From Acerihabitans arboris (GTDB taxonomy: Bacteria > Pseudomonadota > Gammaproteobacteria > Enterobacterales > Enterobacteriaceae), in contig NZ_WUBS01000005.1 in NCBI RefSeq assembly GCF_010131535.1, positions 124,001-188,000 of the forward strand: a stretch of 64,000 bases of DNA. The letters are read 5' to 3'. How positions within the stretch are numbered: position 1 is the stretch's first letter; each line of letters opens with the position of its first letter. The notes under the pieces were generated by a model, which had not been told where the DNA came from, did not search any database, and worked only from the letters and a program-made list of their open reading frames with translations. Below, piece after piece: positions 55,659-64,000 of this stretch. The translations under genes were made by a program, and so were the position numbers.

Positions 55659-58033
55659 CAGCCCCCGGGCGTCGCCGGCTGCCGGGCCAGGTGCTGATCC
55701 TGGCGCTGCTGTGGCCGTTAATGGCATCGGGCGCGGAAACGGCAACCGCAACCGCACCGTTACCGGCAACGGCGCCGGACGCCGGGCAAAGCCTGTTGCT
55801 CAACGTGGTGGTCAACGGCCGCAACCACGATAATATCCAGGAGATCGCCGGACGGCAGGGCGCGCTGCTGTTAACCCGTGAGCAGATTACCGCCTCGGGG
55901 CTGATCCTCAACGGGCCCTATACCGATACCGGCGGGGGGCTGATTGCCTTAAGCAGCATCAAGGGCTGGACCTGGCGGCTGGATGAGAATACCCAAACGC
56001 TGTTTATTCAGGTGCCGTCCGGCGATCAGATTGCGCAGCAGTTTAGCTCGGACGTGATGTCCGCGGGCGATGTCGCGCCGCACAGCGACCGGGGCGCGGT
56101 ACTGAATTATGATGCGCAGGTCACCGATTACAACGGCCAGGACAGCAGCAGCCTGCTCGGCGACCTGCGGCTGTTCGGCGATAGCGGCGTACTGACCAAT
56201 AGCGCCATCCAAACCCATAACCCCTACCTCGACCGCACGGTACGGCTGGAAAGTACCTATAGCCGGTCCGATATATCCACCCTGCGCACCTGGAATACCG
56301 GCGACTATATCAGCGGCGGCCTGGACTGGACCCGGCCGGTGCGCATGGGCGGCGTGCAGATGACCACCAATTTCGGCCTGCGGCCCGACCTGGTGACCTT
56401 TCCCCGTCCGGGGATCAGCGGCGAGGTGGCGGTGCCCTCGTCGGTGGATATCTATGTCAACGGCCTGCACCAGATGACCCGCCAGGTGGACGCCGGGCCG
56501 TTTGACATCACCTCGCTGCCGGTGACCACCGGCGGCGGCGATGTCTCCATGGTGGTCAAGGACGCCAACGGCCGGCAGACCACCCAGACCTTGCCTTTTT
56601 ATGCCAGCAGTTCCATGCTCCGCCAGGGACTGGAATCCTTGTCGGTGGAGGCCGGTTCGGTGCGCCGCGGTTATGCCAGCCGATCCGCCGATTATACCGG
56701 CGGCGCCGCCTCGGCAAGCTACCGGCGGGGCGTATGGCCGGCGGTAACGCTGGAAACCCATCTGGAAGCCACGCAAAAACTGGTCATGGGCGGGATCGGC
56801 GCCGATCTGTTGGTCAGGGATCTGGGGGTGTTATCCGGTTCGCTGGCCGCCAGTCGTTATGGCGAAAAGCAAGGACAACAATATGGGCTGGGCTTTTCCC
56901 ATACCGTGCATACCTTCAGCTACGGTTTCAGCGCGCTGCGGGCCGACGCCGACTTTTACGATATCGCCGCGGCCTATGGCGACAGCACCGCGGGCACTAC
57001 CCTGCGCGCCAGCCTTGGTTTTCCGGTGTTCCCCGGCAATGGCTCCTTCGGACTGGTCTATGCGCGTAAATTAGTGAACTATTACAACAGTTATAATTAT
57101 GAGTCCGAGCGCATAGCCACCTCGTCCCTGTCGGGCACCTATTCGGCCCCGCTGCCGGCGTTGGCGGCGTTCGGCTATCTCACGCTATTGCATGATTTTG
57201 ATTATGATAAAGGCAATAGCCTGTATGTCGGCATCTCCATCCCCTTTGGCAAGCGCTCGACCATCAGCACCAGCGCCAGCGTCAGCCACGGCGACAGTTA
57301 TCAAACCGTGCAGGCGCAGCAGTCGGCGGTACAACATGGCGATATCGGCTGGAGCCTGGCGACGCAAAACGGCGCGGTGTCGCGGCAAAACGCCGGCCTG
57401 GAATATAAGGCCGACTGGGGCCTTATCGGCACCGAAGTTGAGCAGGGCAGCTCCGGCCACGCGGTCCGGGCTTCCGCCCGTGGCTCGCTGGCGGCTATCG
57501 GCGGCCATGTTTTTGCCGCCAATACCATCGAGAACAGTTTCGCGCTGGTGGACACCGATGGTTTGCCCGGCATCACCGTCCTGCAGGAAAACCGTCCGGT
57601 GGGCAAGACCGACCGCAATGGCCTGATGTTTATCGAGGATATGCGCGCCTACGAAAGCAATCGCCTATCCGTTGATCCCAACGATGTGCCGATGGATGTC
57701 GCCCTGACCAATGAAGCCATGACCGTCAGGCCGCGCGATCAATCGGGCGTCATCGCCCGCTTTCCCATCCGCCGCAGCCGCGGCGCTACCCTCTTGCTGG
57801 TGGACGCGCAGCATAAACCCTTGCCGCTTGGCAGCGTGGCGATCCTGGTGGGCAGCGGCGCCCAGGCCATGGTGGGCTACGATGGCCAGACGTTTTTCGA
57901 GGACCTGGCGGAGCACAACCAGCTGAAGGTCGAAACCACCGGCCGGCCCGACTGTACCCTGAGCTTTGATTATCATCCCCAGGCCAACGTCCTGCCGCAA
58001 ATCGGGCCGTTAACCTGCAACACAGGAGCATGA
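55631..58033 (+). CDS. Outer-membrane fimbrial usher, CsuD-like
   Basis: 800 residues from ATG 55631, overlapping the chaperone by 28 bases. TTG at 55655, which overlaps the chaperone stop, is an alternative that puts the signal peptide ('PGQVLILALLWPLMASGAE') nearer the N-terminus. N-terminal pilin-binding region 'LNVVVNGRNHDNIQEI', then beta-barrel and plug ('PRPGISGEVAVPSSVDIYVN', 'AGPFDITSLPVTTGGGDVSM'), ending with C-terminal domains and 'CTLSF...LTCNTGA'. It threads pilins through the outer membrane. Confidence 0.9.
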   Translation: MGQCRPWSLTAPGRRRLPGQVLILALLWPLMASGAETATATAPLPATAPDAGQSLLLNVVVNGRNHDNIQEIAGRQGALLLTREQITASGLILNGPYTDTGGGLIALSSIKGWTWRLDENTQTLFIQVPSGDQIAQQFSSDVMSAGDVAPHSDRGAVLNYDAQVTDYNGQDSSSLLGDLRLFGDSGVLTNSAIQTHNPYLDRTVRLESTYSRSDISTLRTWNTGDYISGGLDWTRPVRMGGVQMTTNFGLRPDLVTFPRPGISGEVAVPSSVDIYVNGLHQMTRQVDAGPFDITSLPVTTGGGDVSMVVKDANGRQTTQTLPFYASSSMLRQGLESLSVEAGSVRRGYASRSADYTGGAASASYRRGVWPAVTLETHLEATQKLVMGGIGADLLVRDLGVLSGSLAASRYGEKQGQQYGLGFSHTVHTFSYGFSALRADADFYDIAAAYGDSTAGTTLRASLGFPVFPGNGSFGLVYARKLVNYYNSYNYESERIATSSLSGTYSAPLPALAAFGYLTLLHDFDYDKGNSLYVGISIPFGKRSTISTSASVSHGDSYQTVQAQQSAVQHGDIGWSLATQNGAVSRQNAGLEYKADWGLIGTEVEQGSSGHAVRASARGSLAAIGGHVFAANTIENSFALVDTDGLPGITVLQENRPVGKTDRNGLMFIEDMRAYESNRLSVDPNDVPMDVALTNEAMTVRPRDQSGVIARFPIRRSRGATLLLVDAQHKPLPLGSVAILVGSGAQAMVGYDGQTFFEDLAEHNQLKVETTGRPDCTLSFDYHPQANVLPQIGPLTCNTGA

Positions 58034-58503
58034 ACATGCGTTCACCTACTGCAAACCGTACCTTGCCCGTCTTGCTTATCGTCCTGTTTGCCGCCCCGGC
58101 GCTGGCCTACGACTGCACGATCGCCTCCACGCCGCTGAATTTCGGCGCGCTGGCGGGCGTCGCCGGGGCCACGCGGCAAACTACCGCCACCATCACCGTG
58201 GTATGCCGCAGCGGCGCCGCCGCCGCCAACGTCAGCTATCAGATTTTGCTTGACGGTCCGGCGGGGGAGGGGCAGCGGCAAATGTCGGCCGGCGGCCACA
58301 GCGCCGATTATCAGCTCTATACGTCCGGCAATTACCAGCAGGTCTGGGGCAACAGCGGCGGCGGGGTAATTACCGACGGCTACAGCCTGGACGCCAACGC
58401 CACGGTAACCCGCACTTACACTGTTTACGCTAAAATGAAAGCCGACCGCGACGATCCGCCCGGTAGCTATATCGCCAATACCGCCGTGCAGCTGTTATAT
58501 TAA
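58030..58503 (+). CDS. Csu-type minor/tip pilin (spore coat U domain)
   Basis: 157 residues, start overlapping the usher stop by four bases (ATGA). Signal peptide about 1-26 ('LPVLLIVLFAAPALA'). SCPU domain: 'YDCTIASTPLNFGALAG', 'ITVVCRSGAAAANVSYQILL' and 'GSYIANTAVQLLY'. As last gene of the operon it corresponds to CsuE-like tip or minor subunit, but is shorter than the two-domain CsuE adhesin, so the tip may be a single domain. Canonical Csu operons encode more subunits. Confidence 0.82.
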   Translation: MNMRSPTANRTLPVLLIVLFAAPALAYDCTIASTPLNFGALAGVAGATRQTTATITVVCRSGAAAANVSYQILLDGPAGEGQRQMSAGGHSADYQLYTSGNYQQVWGNSGGGVITDGYSLDANATVTRTYTVYAKMKADRDDPPGSYIANTAVQLLY

Positions 58504-58576
58504 TAACCGCCTGGGCCGGCGCCGTACCATCGGCGCCTGGCCGATGATGTCTCGCGGAATAAGGATATCCATTTTC

Positions 58577-59773
58577 ATGACCTCTGCACAAAAACAGCTT
58601 AGCTTTGCCCTGGTACTTGGCTCACTGGCCGCGCTCGGCCCCTTATGTACCGATTTTTACCTACCCGCACTGCCGGAACTGGCCGGCTCCTTGTCCACCA
58701 GCACCGCCACCGCGCAGTTGAGCCTTACCGCCGGCCTGCTCGGCCTGGGGGTCGGCCAACTGTTTTTTGGCCCGCTCAGCGATAAGCTGGGGCGCATGAA
58801 GCCATTGCTGTTTTCGCTGATGCTGCTGCTGCTGGCCTCCATCGCCTGCGCGTTGGCGCAAAATATCGGCCAACTGCTGGCGGCCCGGTTAATACAGGGC
58901 CTGGCAGGCGCGGGCGGCGCGGTTCTGTCGCGGGCGGTGGCCCGGGATCTCTACAGCGGACACGCGCTGACCAAATTTTTCTCCGTGCTGATGCTGGTCA
59001 ACGGGGTGGCGCCCATCGGCGCCCCGGTCCTCGGCGGCGCGCTGCTGGCCTGGCTGGACTGGCGCGGGTTGTTTATCGTGCTGGCGGCGATTGCGCTGCT
59101 GCTGCTGGCGGTATGCGCCTGGCGGTTAAAAGAAACCCTGCCGCCCGCCCGCAGAAGCCAGGCCTCGCTGCTCAGCGTGTTCGGCGGCCTGGGCGGGCTG
59201 CTGGTGCAACGGCAGTTTATGGGGTTATGCCTGACGCAGGGTTTTAGCATGGCGGGGATGTTTGCCTATATCGGCGCCTCGCCCTTTGTCTTGCAGCAGC
59301 TCTACGGTCTCAGCCCGCAGGGCTTTAGCTTTTGTTTCGCCATCAACGGCCTGGGCCTGATTGCCGCCTCGCAGATTGCCGCCCGCACCAGCGCCAGGTT
59401 AGGCGAATACCGGGTGCTGGCCTTTGGGCTGGGCGTGGCGGGGACCGCCTCCAGCGCCTTGCTGCTGTGCGGCCTGCTCGGTTCGCCGCTGCCGTTTATC
59501 CTGGCGGCCCTGTTCTTTTCGGTGATGATTAACGGCCTGATCGGCACCCTGGCGTCGTCGCTGGCCATGCAGACCCAGGGCAAAAATGCCGGCAGCGCCT
59601 CCGCCATGATTGGCGTGGCGATGTTCGCGCTCGGGGCGATAAGCGTCCCCTTTACCGGCATCGGCGGCACCTCGGTGGTGACCATGGGCCTGACTATCTG
59701 GGGCTGTTATATCATCGCCATCGTGCTTTTCCTGGTGATGGTGAATAAAAAAGCGCTTAGCGCCGCCGCCTGA
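58577..59773 (+). CDS. Bcr/CflA family drug-resistance MFS transporter
   Basis: 398 residues from ATG 58577; an upstream ATG (58544) adds 11 residues. Twelve helices; 'LCTDFYLPALPELAGSL' and 'LFFGPLSDKLGRMKPLLF' (motif A) and 'AARLIQGLAGAGGAVLSRAV' mark the Bcr/CflA (bicyclomycin/chloramphenicol) subfamily. 'DLYSG...PIGAPVLGGALLAW' matches motif C. Single gene with its own terminator. Confidence 0.9.
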   Translation: MTSAQKQLSFALVLGSLAALGPLCTDFYLPALPELAGSLSTSTATAQLSLTAGLLGLGVGQLFFGPLSDKLGRMKPLLFSLMLLLLASIACALAQNIGQLLAARLIQGLAGAGGAVLSRAVARDLYSGHALTKFFSVLMLVNGVAPIGAPVLGGALLAWLDWRGLFIVLAAIALLLLAVCAWRLKETLPPARRSQASLLSVFGGLGGLLVQRQFMGLCLTQGFSMAGMFAYIGASPFVLQQLYGLSPQGFSFCFAINGLGLIAASQIAARTSARLGEYRVLAFGLGVAGTASSALLLCGLLGSPLPFILAALFFSVMINGLIGTLASSLAMQTQGKNAGSASAMIGVAMFALGAISVPFTGIGGTSVVTMGLTIWGCYIIAIVLFLVMVNKKALSAAA

Positions 59774-59851
59774 GTGTTTAACCACATTCCCGGGCGGGGG
59801 CGGAAAAAATATATTGGCGAAAAAGATTTATTAAATACGCCCGCCGCAAAA

Positions 59852-59888
59852 ATACCCGGCCGATGCTCTCGTCCGGGTATCATTTTTT
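59852..59888 (+). terminator. Rho-independent terminator after the Bcr/CflA gene
   Basis: 8-bp stem ATACCCGG / CCGGGTAT, 13-base loop, then CA and six T. It lies 78 bases beyond the stop. The rest of 59774-60135 is AT-rich spacer and the pbpG promoter. Confidence 0.82.
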
Positions 59889-60082
59889 AAGCAAAATTCG
59901 CAGACGAATGCGTCAAATATTGCGTTTTTGTTATTCATTAATAGGTTACTAATAGATTAACCCTGCCGAAATAACCCACAGATTGATGCGGCGCCACGCG
60001 GATATTTGTCAATAAATACGCCGCCTTTTTTAGTGACAAAAAAATACAGGCTTTTAGCGATTTTCGTTTGTGGAGAATCGGA

Positions 60083-60088
60083 TATACT
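60083..60088 (+). promoter_or_regulatory. -10 element of pbpG
   Basis: TATACT, 48 bases before the chosen start ATG 60136. The -35 region (about 60060, ATTTTC) is weak. It lies inside the longer possible reading frame from 60070, which argues for the shorter start. Confidence 0.4.
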
Positions 60089-60135
60089 ATGTCGTCATCA
60101 ACCGCGGTCCCGCGGTATTTTTCAGGTACTGGATA

Positions 60136-61350
60136 ATGTTATCTTTGTTTCGTGTCGCTTGTTTCGGCGTGTCACTTTTTACGCTTACGAATGTGATGAT
60201 TAATGATGCACGCGCCGCCGTCGACGCACAGACGACGCCCTTGGTATCGCCTCTGGTGATTGCCTCCGGCAGCGCTATTGTCTTTGATATGACGGACAAT
60301 CATCTGCTGTATTCATCCAATGCCGATAAAGTCATGCCTATTGCCTCGCTGTCGAAGCTGATGACCGCCATCGTGGTATTAGACGCCAAACAGCCGCTGG
60401 ATGAGATTATTTCGGTGGATATCCATGAAACGCCGGAATTAAGGGGCGTATTTTCACGCGTGCGGGTGGGCAGCGAAATCAGCCGGCGCAATATGCTGCT
60501 GCTGGCCCTGATGTCCTCGGAAAACCGCGCCGCCGCCAGCCTGGCGCACCATTATCCCGGCGGTTATCCGGCCTTTATTGCCGCCATGAATGCCAAGGCG
60601 CGGTCCCTGGGCATGATGAATACCCATTACGTCGAGCCCACCGGCCTGTCGTTTAATAACGTCTCGACGGCGCGCGATTTATCCAAATTACTGATCGACA
60701 GCCAGCAGTATCCGTTGCTTACCGAGCTGAGCACCACCCACGAAACCATGGCGACCTTCAGCAACCCGCCTTACACCCTGCCGTTCCGTAACACCAACCA
60801 TTTGGTTTATCGCCCGGACTGGACTATCCAGCTGACCAAGACCGGGTTTACCAACCCGGCGGGGCATTGCCTGGTGATGCGCACGGTAATTAATCATCGG
60901 CCGGTGGGATTGGTGGTATTGGACGCCTACGGTAAATATACCCATTTTGCCGACGCCGGGCGCATTCGCAATTGGCTTGAGACCGGCCAGGCCTCCCCGC
61001 TGCCGTCGGCGGTGTTCCCGGCCGCTCCCGCGCTGCTTTCCATCCGCTCGGCGTATAAACCCGCCGCGCATCGCGCCGCCCGGGCCAATAATAATAAGCT
61101 TAAAAGCCATGCGGCGGGCCAGACGGCGTATAAAAAGACCCGCAGCGGCAAACCCGGCCAGGCGGCCGCCGTCAAGACCGCCAGGGCCGCCCAGGCCACC
61201 GCTGCCAGGAAGGTCAAGCCCGGCCAGACCGCCTATAAAAAAGCCAAAGCCGCCAAGCCGGGCCAGACGGCATACAAAAAGTCCAAAGCCCACCCGTCAG
61301 GACAAACGGCGAAAAACAGCGCCGGCGATCGGGAAAAACAGGTCGATTAA
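60136..61350 (+). CDS. pbpG: PbpG, D-alanyl-D-alanine endopeptidase (PBP7)
   Basis: 404 residues from ATG 60136. Start chosen because a TATACT -10 box lies upstream of it and the signal peptide begins at once ('[20 protein letters not shown]'). Serine beta-lactam-binding fold: S71-L-S-K74, S128-E-N130 and K235-T-G237, with E. coli-like '[18 protein letters not shown]'. It cleaves peptidoglycan cross-links in the periplasm. After about residue 300 an added ~100-residue Lys/Ala-rich tail carries the repeat GQTAYKK at 328-334, 363-369 and 376-382. E. coli PBP7 has only a short tail. Confidence 0.92.
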   Translation: MLSLFRVACFGVSLFTLTNVMINDARAAVDAQTTPLVSPLVIASGSAIVFDMTDNHLLYSSNADKVMPIASLSKLMTAIVVLDAKQPLDEIISVDIHETPELRGVFSRVRVGSEISRRNMLLLALMSSENRAAASLAHHYPGGYPAFIAAMNAKARSLGMMNTHYVEPTGLSFNNVSTARDLSKLLIDSQQYPLLTELSTTHETMATFSNPPYTLPFRNTNHLVYRPDWTIQLTKTGFTNPAGHCLVMRTVINHRPVGLVVLDAYGKYTHFADAGRIRNWLETGQASPLPSAVFPAAPALLSIRSAYKPAAHRAARANNNKLKSHAAGQTAYKKTRSGKPGQAAAVKTARAAQATAARKVKPGQTAYKKAKAAKPGQTAYKKSKAHPSGQTAKNSAGDREKQVD

Positions 61351-61369
61351 ATCCCGCCGCGGCCGGCTA

Positions 61370-62056
61370 TTATGCCCGGCCGCGCAAATCCTCGATAATC
61401 TCTCCCTGGCTTACCGCTTCTTGCTCATGTGAATCTTCACGCCATTTCTCGGCCAGCGCCGCCTGATACCACTCCCGCAGCGCCGGCTGCGCCAGCATGG
61501 TCCCGCACCACTGCCGCGCGGCGTCCGACAGCGGCAGGCCGTAGGTCTGGACCCGGAATACCACCGGGGCAAAAAACGCGTCCGCGGCGCTAAAGACCGG
61601 ACCGGCCAGGAATGGGCCGCCGAAACGGGAAAGGCCCTGCCGCCACAAGGCATCCAGGCGCGTCAGATCGTCGCGCAGCGCCTCGGGCAACGTCCGCAAG
61701 CGCACCCGCACGCCGCAGTTCATCGGGCACAGGTTGCGCAGCGTGGCGAAGCCGGAATGCATCTCCGCCGCCGCGCAGCGCGCCCAGGCCCTGGCCTGGC
61801 GTTCCTCCGGCCAGACCCCGGCGTGGGTATCCGCCAGGTATTCGGTTATGGCTAACGAATCCCATACCACGGTCGTGCCGTCATACAGCGCCGGCACCCG
61901 GCCGGACGGCGAAAAATGCTGGAACAGGTCATGATTGTCGCCCGACTGGAACGCATGCAGCGCTTCATCAAAAGGAATTTCCAGCGCCTTCATCAATACC
62001 CAGGGGCGCAGTGACCAGGACGAGTAATTTTTGTTGGCGATATGCAGTTGATACAA
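61370..62056 (-). CDS. Glutathione S-transferase family protein (TTG start)
   Basis: 228 residues beginning 'MYQLHIANKNYSSWSLRPWV', a pattern common to one enterobacterial and pseudomonad GST group. The start codon is TTG (complement of 62054-62056) with GGAG about 11 bases upstream; no ATG lies between it and the conserved N-terminus. 'FSPSGRVPALYDGTTVVWDS' binds glutathione; 'GGPFLAGPVFSAADAFFAPV' belongs to the helical domain. Cytosolic; substrate unknown. Confidence 0.88.
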   Translation of the reverse strand: MYQLHIANKNYSSWSLRPWVLMKALEIPFDEALHAFQSGDNHDLFQHFSPSGRVPALYDGTTVVWDSLAITEYLADTHAGVWPEERQARAWARCAAAEMHSGFATLRNLCPMNCGVRVRLRTLPEALRDDLTRLDALWRQGLSRFGGPFLAGPVFSAADAFFAPVVFRVQTYGLPLSDAARQWCGTMLAQPALREWYQAALAEKWREDSHEQEAVSQGEIIEDLRGRA

Positions 62057-62120
62057 GATTGAATACTCCGTTGCTGTCTGGGTGATGATTCGCGTCGCCG
62101 AACGCTCGGCGCAACGCGTC

Positions 62121-62603
62121 TTAACCCTTGTCGGCGGCCCGGCAGCGCGTCAGGGTAATCCGGAAACGCGGCGTGCCGTGGCCGCCGGGAACCGGGCCCG
62201 GGTCGGCCGTGTCCGCCGCGCGCGCGCCCATGCGTTGGTAAAATCCGGCGGCAAGGGGATGGCAATCAATCAACAAACGTTCGGCGCCGGCCCGGTGGGC
62301 GGTATTGATCGACCAGCCGAATAACGTCTTGCCGATGCCGGTCTTGGCGTTCGCCGGCGCGACGAACAGTCGTTCGAGGAAAGCGATTTCATCGTGAAGC
62401 AGCAGCTGTGCGGCCCCTAGCAAAGCGTTATCGGCTGCGGCGACGCAAATCAGCGAGTTTTCCATATCCGCCGGGCGGAAGGTCAGCCGTTCACGGCAGG
62501 CGTGCCGCAGCGCGTCGTCGTAGCCTAATAACGCCGTTGACTGCAAACAGAGCTCGGTGAGTTTAGCCAACTCATCAATACGGGCCGCCCTGAGCTGAAA
62601 CAT
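62121..62603 (-). CDS. GNAT family N-acetyltransferase
   Basis: 160 residues from the ATG complementary to 62601-62603, overlapping the stop of the oxidoreductase upstream (TGATG). GNAT core: 'LICVAAADNALLGAAQLLLH', acetyl-CoA loop region 'LFVAPANAKTGIGKTLFGWS' and 'LLIDCHPLAAGFYQRMGARA'. Substrate unknown; coupling to the Gfo/Idh gene suggests a shared pathway. The C-terminus is Pro/Gly/Arg-rich. Confidence 0.85.
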   Translation of the reverse strand: MFQLRAARIDELAKLTELCLQSTALLGYDDALRHACRERLTFRPADMENSLICVAAADNALLGAAQLLLHDEIAFLERLFVAPANAKTGIGKTLFGWSINTAHRAGAERLLIDCHPLAAGFYQRMGARAADTADPGPVPGGHGTPRFRITLTRCRAADKG

Positions 62604-63589
62604 CAACGGCTCCCCGCGCGACATCGGTAAATGCGCAGGATAAGGTCGGTGGCGCGCCGGGCGTCGTTACCCTCCGCCAGCGGCGTGCCGTCCTGCGCCA
62701 CCGCCCGCTCGAAATCCTCGATAACCGCTTCATGCCGGGAGGAATCCGTTATGGCGGGGCTGCTGGCGCCGTCATCGGGCGCCGGTTCCACCCGCGTCGC
62801 CGGATTGTCGATACCGGCGATATGCCATTCGCTGATACGGTCGTTAAGCAGGGTGAAGGTCCCTTTTTCACAGCTGACCTCCAGGCGGGGAGGATATCCC
62901 GGCGGGGCGCAGGTGGAGGCGACTATGGTGCCGATCATGCCGTCGGCATGGCGCAGCACCACCGCGCCGTGATCCTCCGCTTCCATCCGGTGGGCAAAGG
63001 TGTCCAGCTCTCCCTGTACCCGTTCCGGCATGCCGAACAGCCAAATATAATTATCGATATTATGGCTGGCCTGCTGCATAAAGACGCCGCCGCCGTCGAT
63101 GGCGTAGCCGCCGCGATAGGGGGCGCTGTCGTAATAGGCCTGGTCGCGCCAGAATCGGCAGCTCAGGTCGGCGGAATAAACCCGGCCGAACGCCTGCCGC
63201 CCAAGCAGTTGTTTAACCGCCTGGTTATCCGGATTGGTTCGACGCTGGTAACTTACGGCCAGGATGACCTGGTGCCGGGCGGCGGCATCTATCATATCGT
63301 CCATGGCGGCCTGGCTGATATCCAACGGTTTTTCCACCAGCACATGCTTGCCCAGGCCCGCGGCCTCGATGGCGCTTTGGTGATGCAGCCCGTTGGGCGT
63401 GGTGACGATTACCGCGTCAAACGGCCGGTCGACCGCCGCCAGGGACGGCCAGCAAGGCAGGTGGCCTTCGGCCTCGCCCGGGGTTTTGCCGCGGGAAATA
63501 AATCCCACCGCTTCACTTGCCGGCAATGCCCGCAGCGCCTTGAGGTAGGTGTGGCTGATGTTGCCTGTACCAACGATGACATATTTCAT
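62603..63589 (-). CDS. Gfo/Idh/MocA family oxidoreductase
   Basis: 328 residues. Rossmann motif 'VIVGTGNISHTYLKAL', 'DAVIVTTPNGLHHQSAIEAA', the catalytic E-K-P in 'GKHVLVEKPLDIS', and 'DGGGVFMQQASHNIDNYIWL' with the active-site His/Asp. NAD(P)-dependent sugar or cyclitol dehydrogenase; substrate unknown. Translationally coupled to a GNAT, a pair reminiscent of modified-sugar biosynthesis, but no nucleotide-sugar genes are nearby. The stretch 63590-63817 upstream holds no recognised gene. Confidence 0.88.
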   Translation of the reverse strand: MKYVIVGTGNISHTYLKALRALPASEAVGFISRGKTPGEAEGHLPCWPSLAAVDRPFDAVIVTTPNGLHHQSAIEAAGLGKHVLVEKPLDISQAAMDDMIDAAARHQVILAVSYQRRTNPDNQAVKQLLGRQAFGRVYSADLSCRFWRDQAYYDSAPYRGGYAIDGGGVFMQQASHNIDNYIWLFGMPERVQGELDTFAHRMEAEDHGAVVLRHADGMIGTIVASTCAPPGYPPRLEVSCEKGTFTLLNDRISEWHIAGIDNPATRVEPAPDDGASSPAITDSSRHEAVIEDFERAVAQDGTPLAEGNDARRATDLILRIYRCRAGSR

Positions 63590-63817
63590 AAAAGAGTCGG
63601 TGCCTTGTTGAAAAAGAAGAACCGATCATCCCTGAACATCATGATTACCGGCGAAAAGCGGGCCGGCATTGCCATCGGGCTGACGCGCCTTAAGCGATTG
63701 TCAGCGCTTGTATAGACCGATCATGACTTGTAACACCAAAGCAGTATTGCAAAGGTCATCGCGCTTGCCAAGCCCCCAGTGAGGGCGGCATGGGGTTGCC
63801 ACGATAAAGCGCCGTCC

Positions 63818-64000
63818 TCAGGACGGGTTATGCCCGTCGCCCTGCTCGCGCCACTGTTTCAATTTGGTGGTTTTACCAATGCCGGGATTAAAGGTATTGG
63901 TGGGGTCGCTTTGCCGATAGAACGCCGCCAGCACCGGCTTGGCCTGGTAAAGATGGCCGACGTTATGTTCGGCCGGGTATTCGGCCCCGCGTTGGTTAAG
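63818..64000 (-). CDS. dld: Dld, quinone-dependent D-lactate dehydrogenase (C-terminal end)
   Basis: Only the last 60 codons are in the window; the gene continues past base 64000. The visible end reads 'LNQRGAEYPAEHNVGHLYQA', 'SDPTNTFNPGIGKTTKLKQW', then a short tail and TGA at 63818-63820. This is the C-terminus of the FAD-dependent peripheral-membrane D-lactate dehydrogenase of enterobacteria. A small hairpin (CCGTCC-tga-GGACGG) overlaps the stop. Confidence 0.9.
   Translation of the reverse strand, partial: LNQRGAEYPAEHNVGHLYQAKPVLAAFYRQSDPTNTFNPGIGKTTKLKQWREQGDGHNPS

Overview
The window comes from a GC-rich enterobacterium (order Enterobacterales). Its left half keeps the gene order seen around 17-18 min of the E. 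coli chromosome: modF-modE / acrZ / modABC / ybhA / pgl / ybhB / bioA-bioBFCD / uvrB / yvcK / moaACDE / ybhL. Several genes are interrupted, truncated or orphaned, and lineage-specific genes are inserted between the conserved blocks. This fits a Pectobacteriaceae/Bruguierivoracaceae-type (Sodalis-allied) or similar host- or plant-associated genome. The genus is an inference and is not proven by the sequence.

Layout. 1-7014: molybdate block (modF 3' fragment, modE, acrZ, then modABC behind a ModE operator), interrupted by a secreted chorismate mutase, an unknown ORF and ddlA. 7129-11814: ybhA, pgl, a truncated metallophosphoesterase, then ybhB, a DJ-1-like gene and curA. 11917-16963: biotin regulon (bioA divergent from bioBFCD, BirA operator between). 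17101-21644: an orphan UrtE-like ATPase with a damaged signature motif, an ~0.9 kb non-coding stretch with paired DnaA boxes and a LexA box, uvrB and yvcK. 22005-24304: Moco riboswitch and moaACDE (no moaB). 24432-29914: ybhL, dcyD-tcyN without the transporter's permease and binding protein, rhlE and dusC.

29915-36826: a decayed PQQ-dehydrogenase fragment borders a strongly AT-rich island (about 30.6-36.6 kb). The island holds three consecutive ORFs, the last of 1484 codons, which I do not recognise as any described protein. It carries an Arg / Ser-Thr-Ser / Glu-x-Glu series typical of toxin ADP-ribosyltransferases. The three ORFs look like one large toxin- or effector-like gene split by frame changes, or coupled by coding overlaps and poly-A runs. 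This is the strongest candidate for an undescribed system.

36827-42575: a DUF1345 membrane protein and a five-gene operon (two ABC permeases, GpdQ phosphodiesterase, ATPase, binding protein) for uptake and hydrolysis of glycerophosphodiesters, with a candidate Pho box upstream. 42658-47500: small enzymes and regulators (GST, isochorismatase-like hydrolase, GlxA-type AraC regulator, isonitrile-hydratase-like protein, TetR plus an NTF2-fold partner with a palindromic operator). 47610-52061: a complete tripartite EmrAB/OMF drug efflux operon. 52774-58503: an AraC regulator and a compact four-gene Csu-type (spore coat U) chaperone-usher fimbrial operon. 58577-64000: a Bcr/CflA efflux pump, PbpG with an unusual Lys/Ala-rich repeat tail, a GST, a GNAT and Gfo/Idh/MocA pair, and the 3' end of dld. 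No intact insertion sequence, tRNA, rRNA or CRISPR array was seen.
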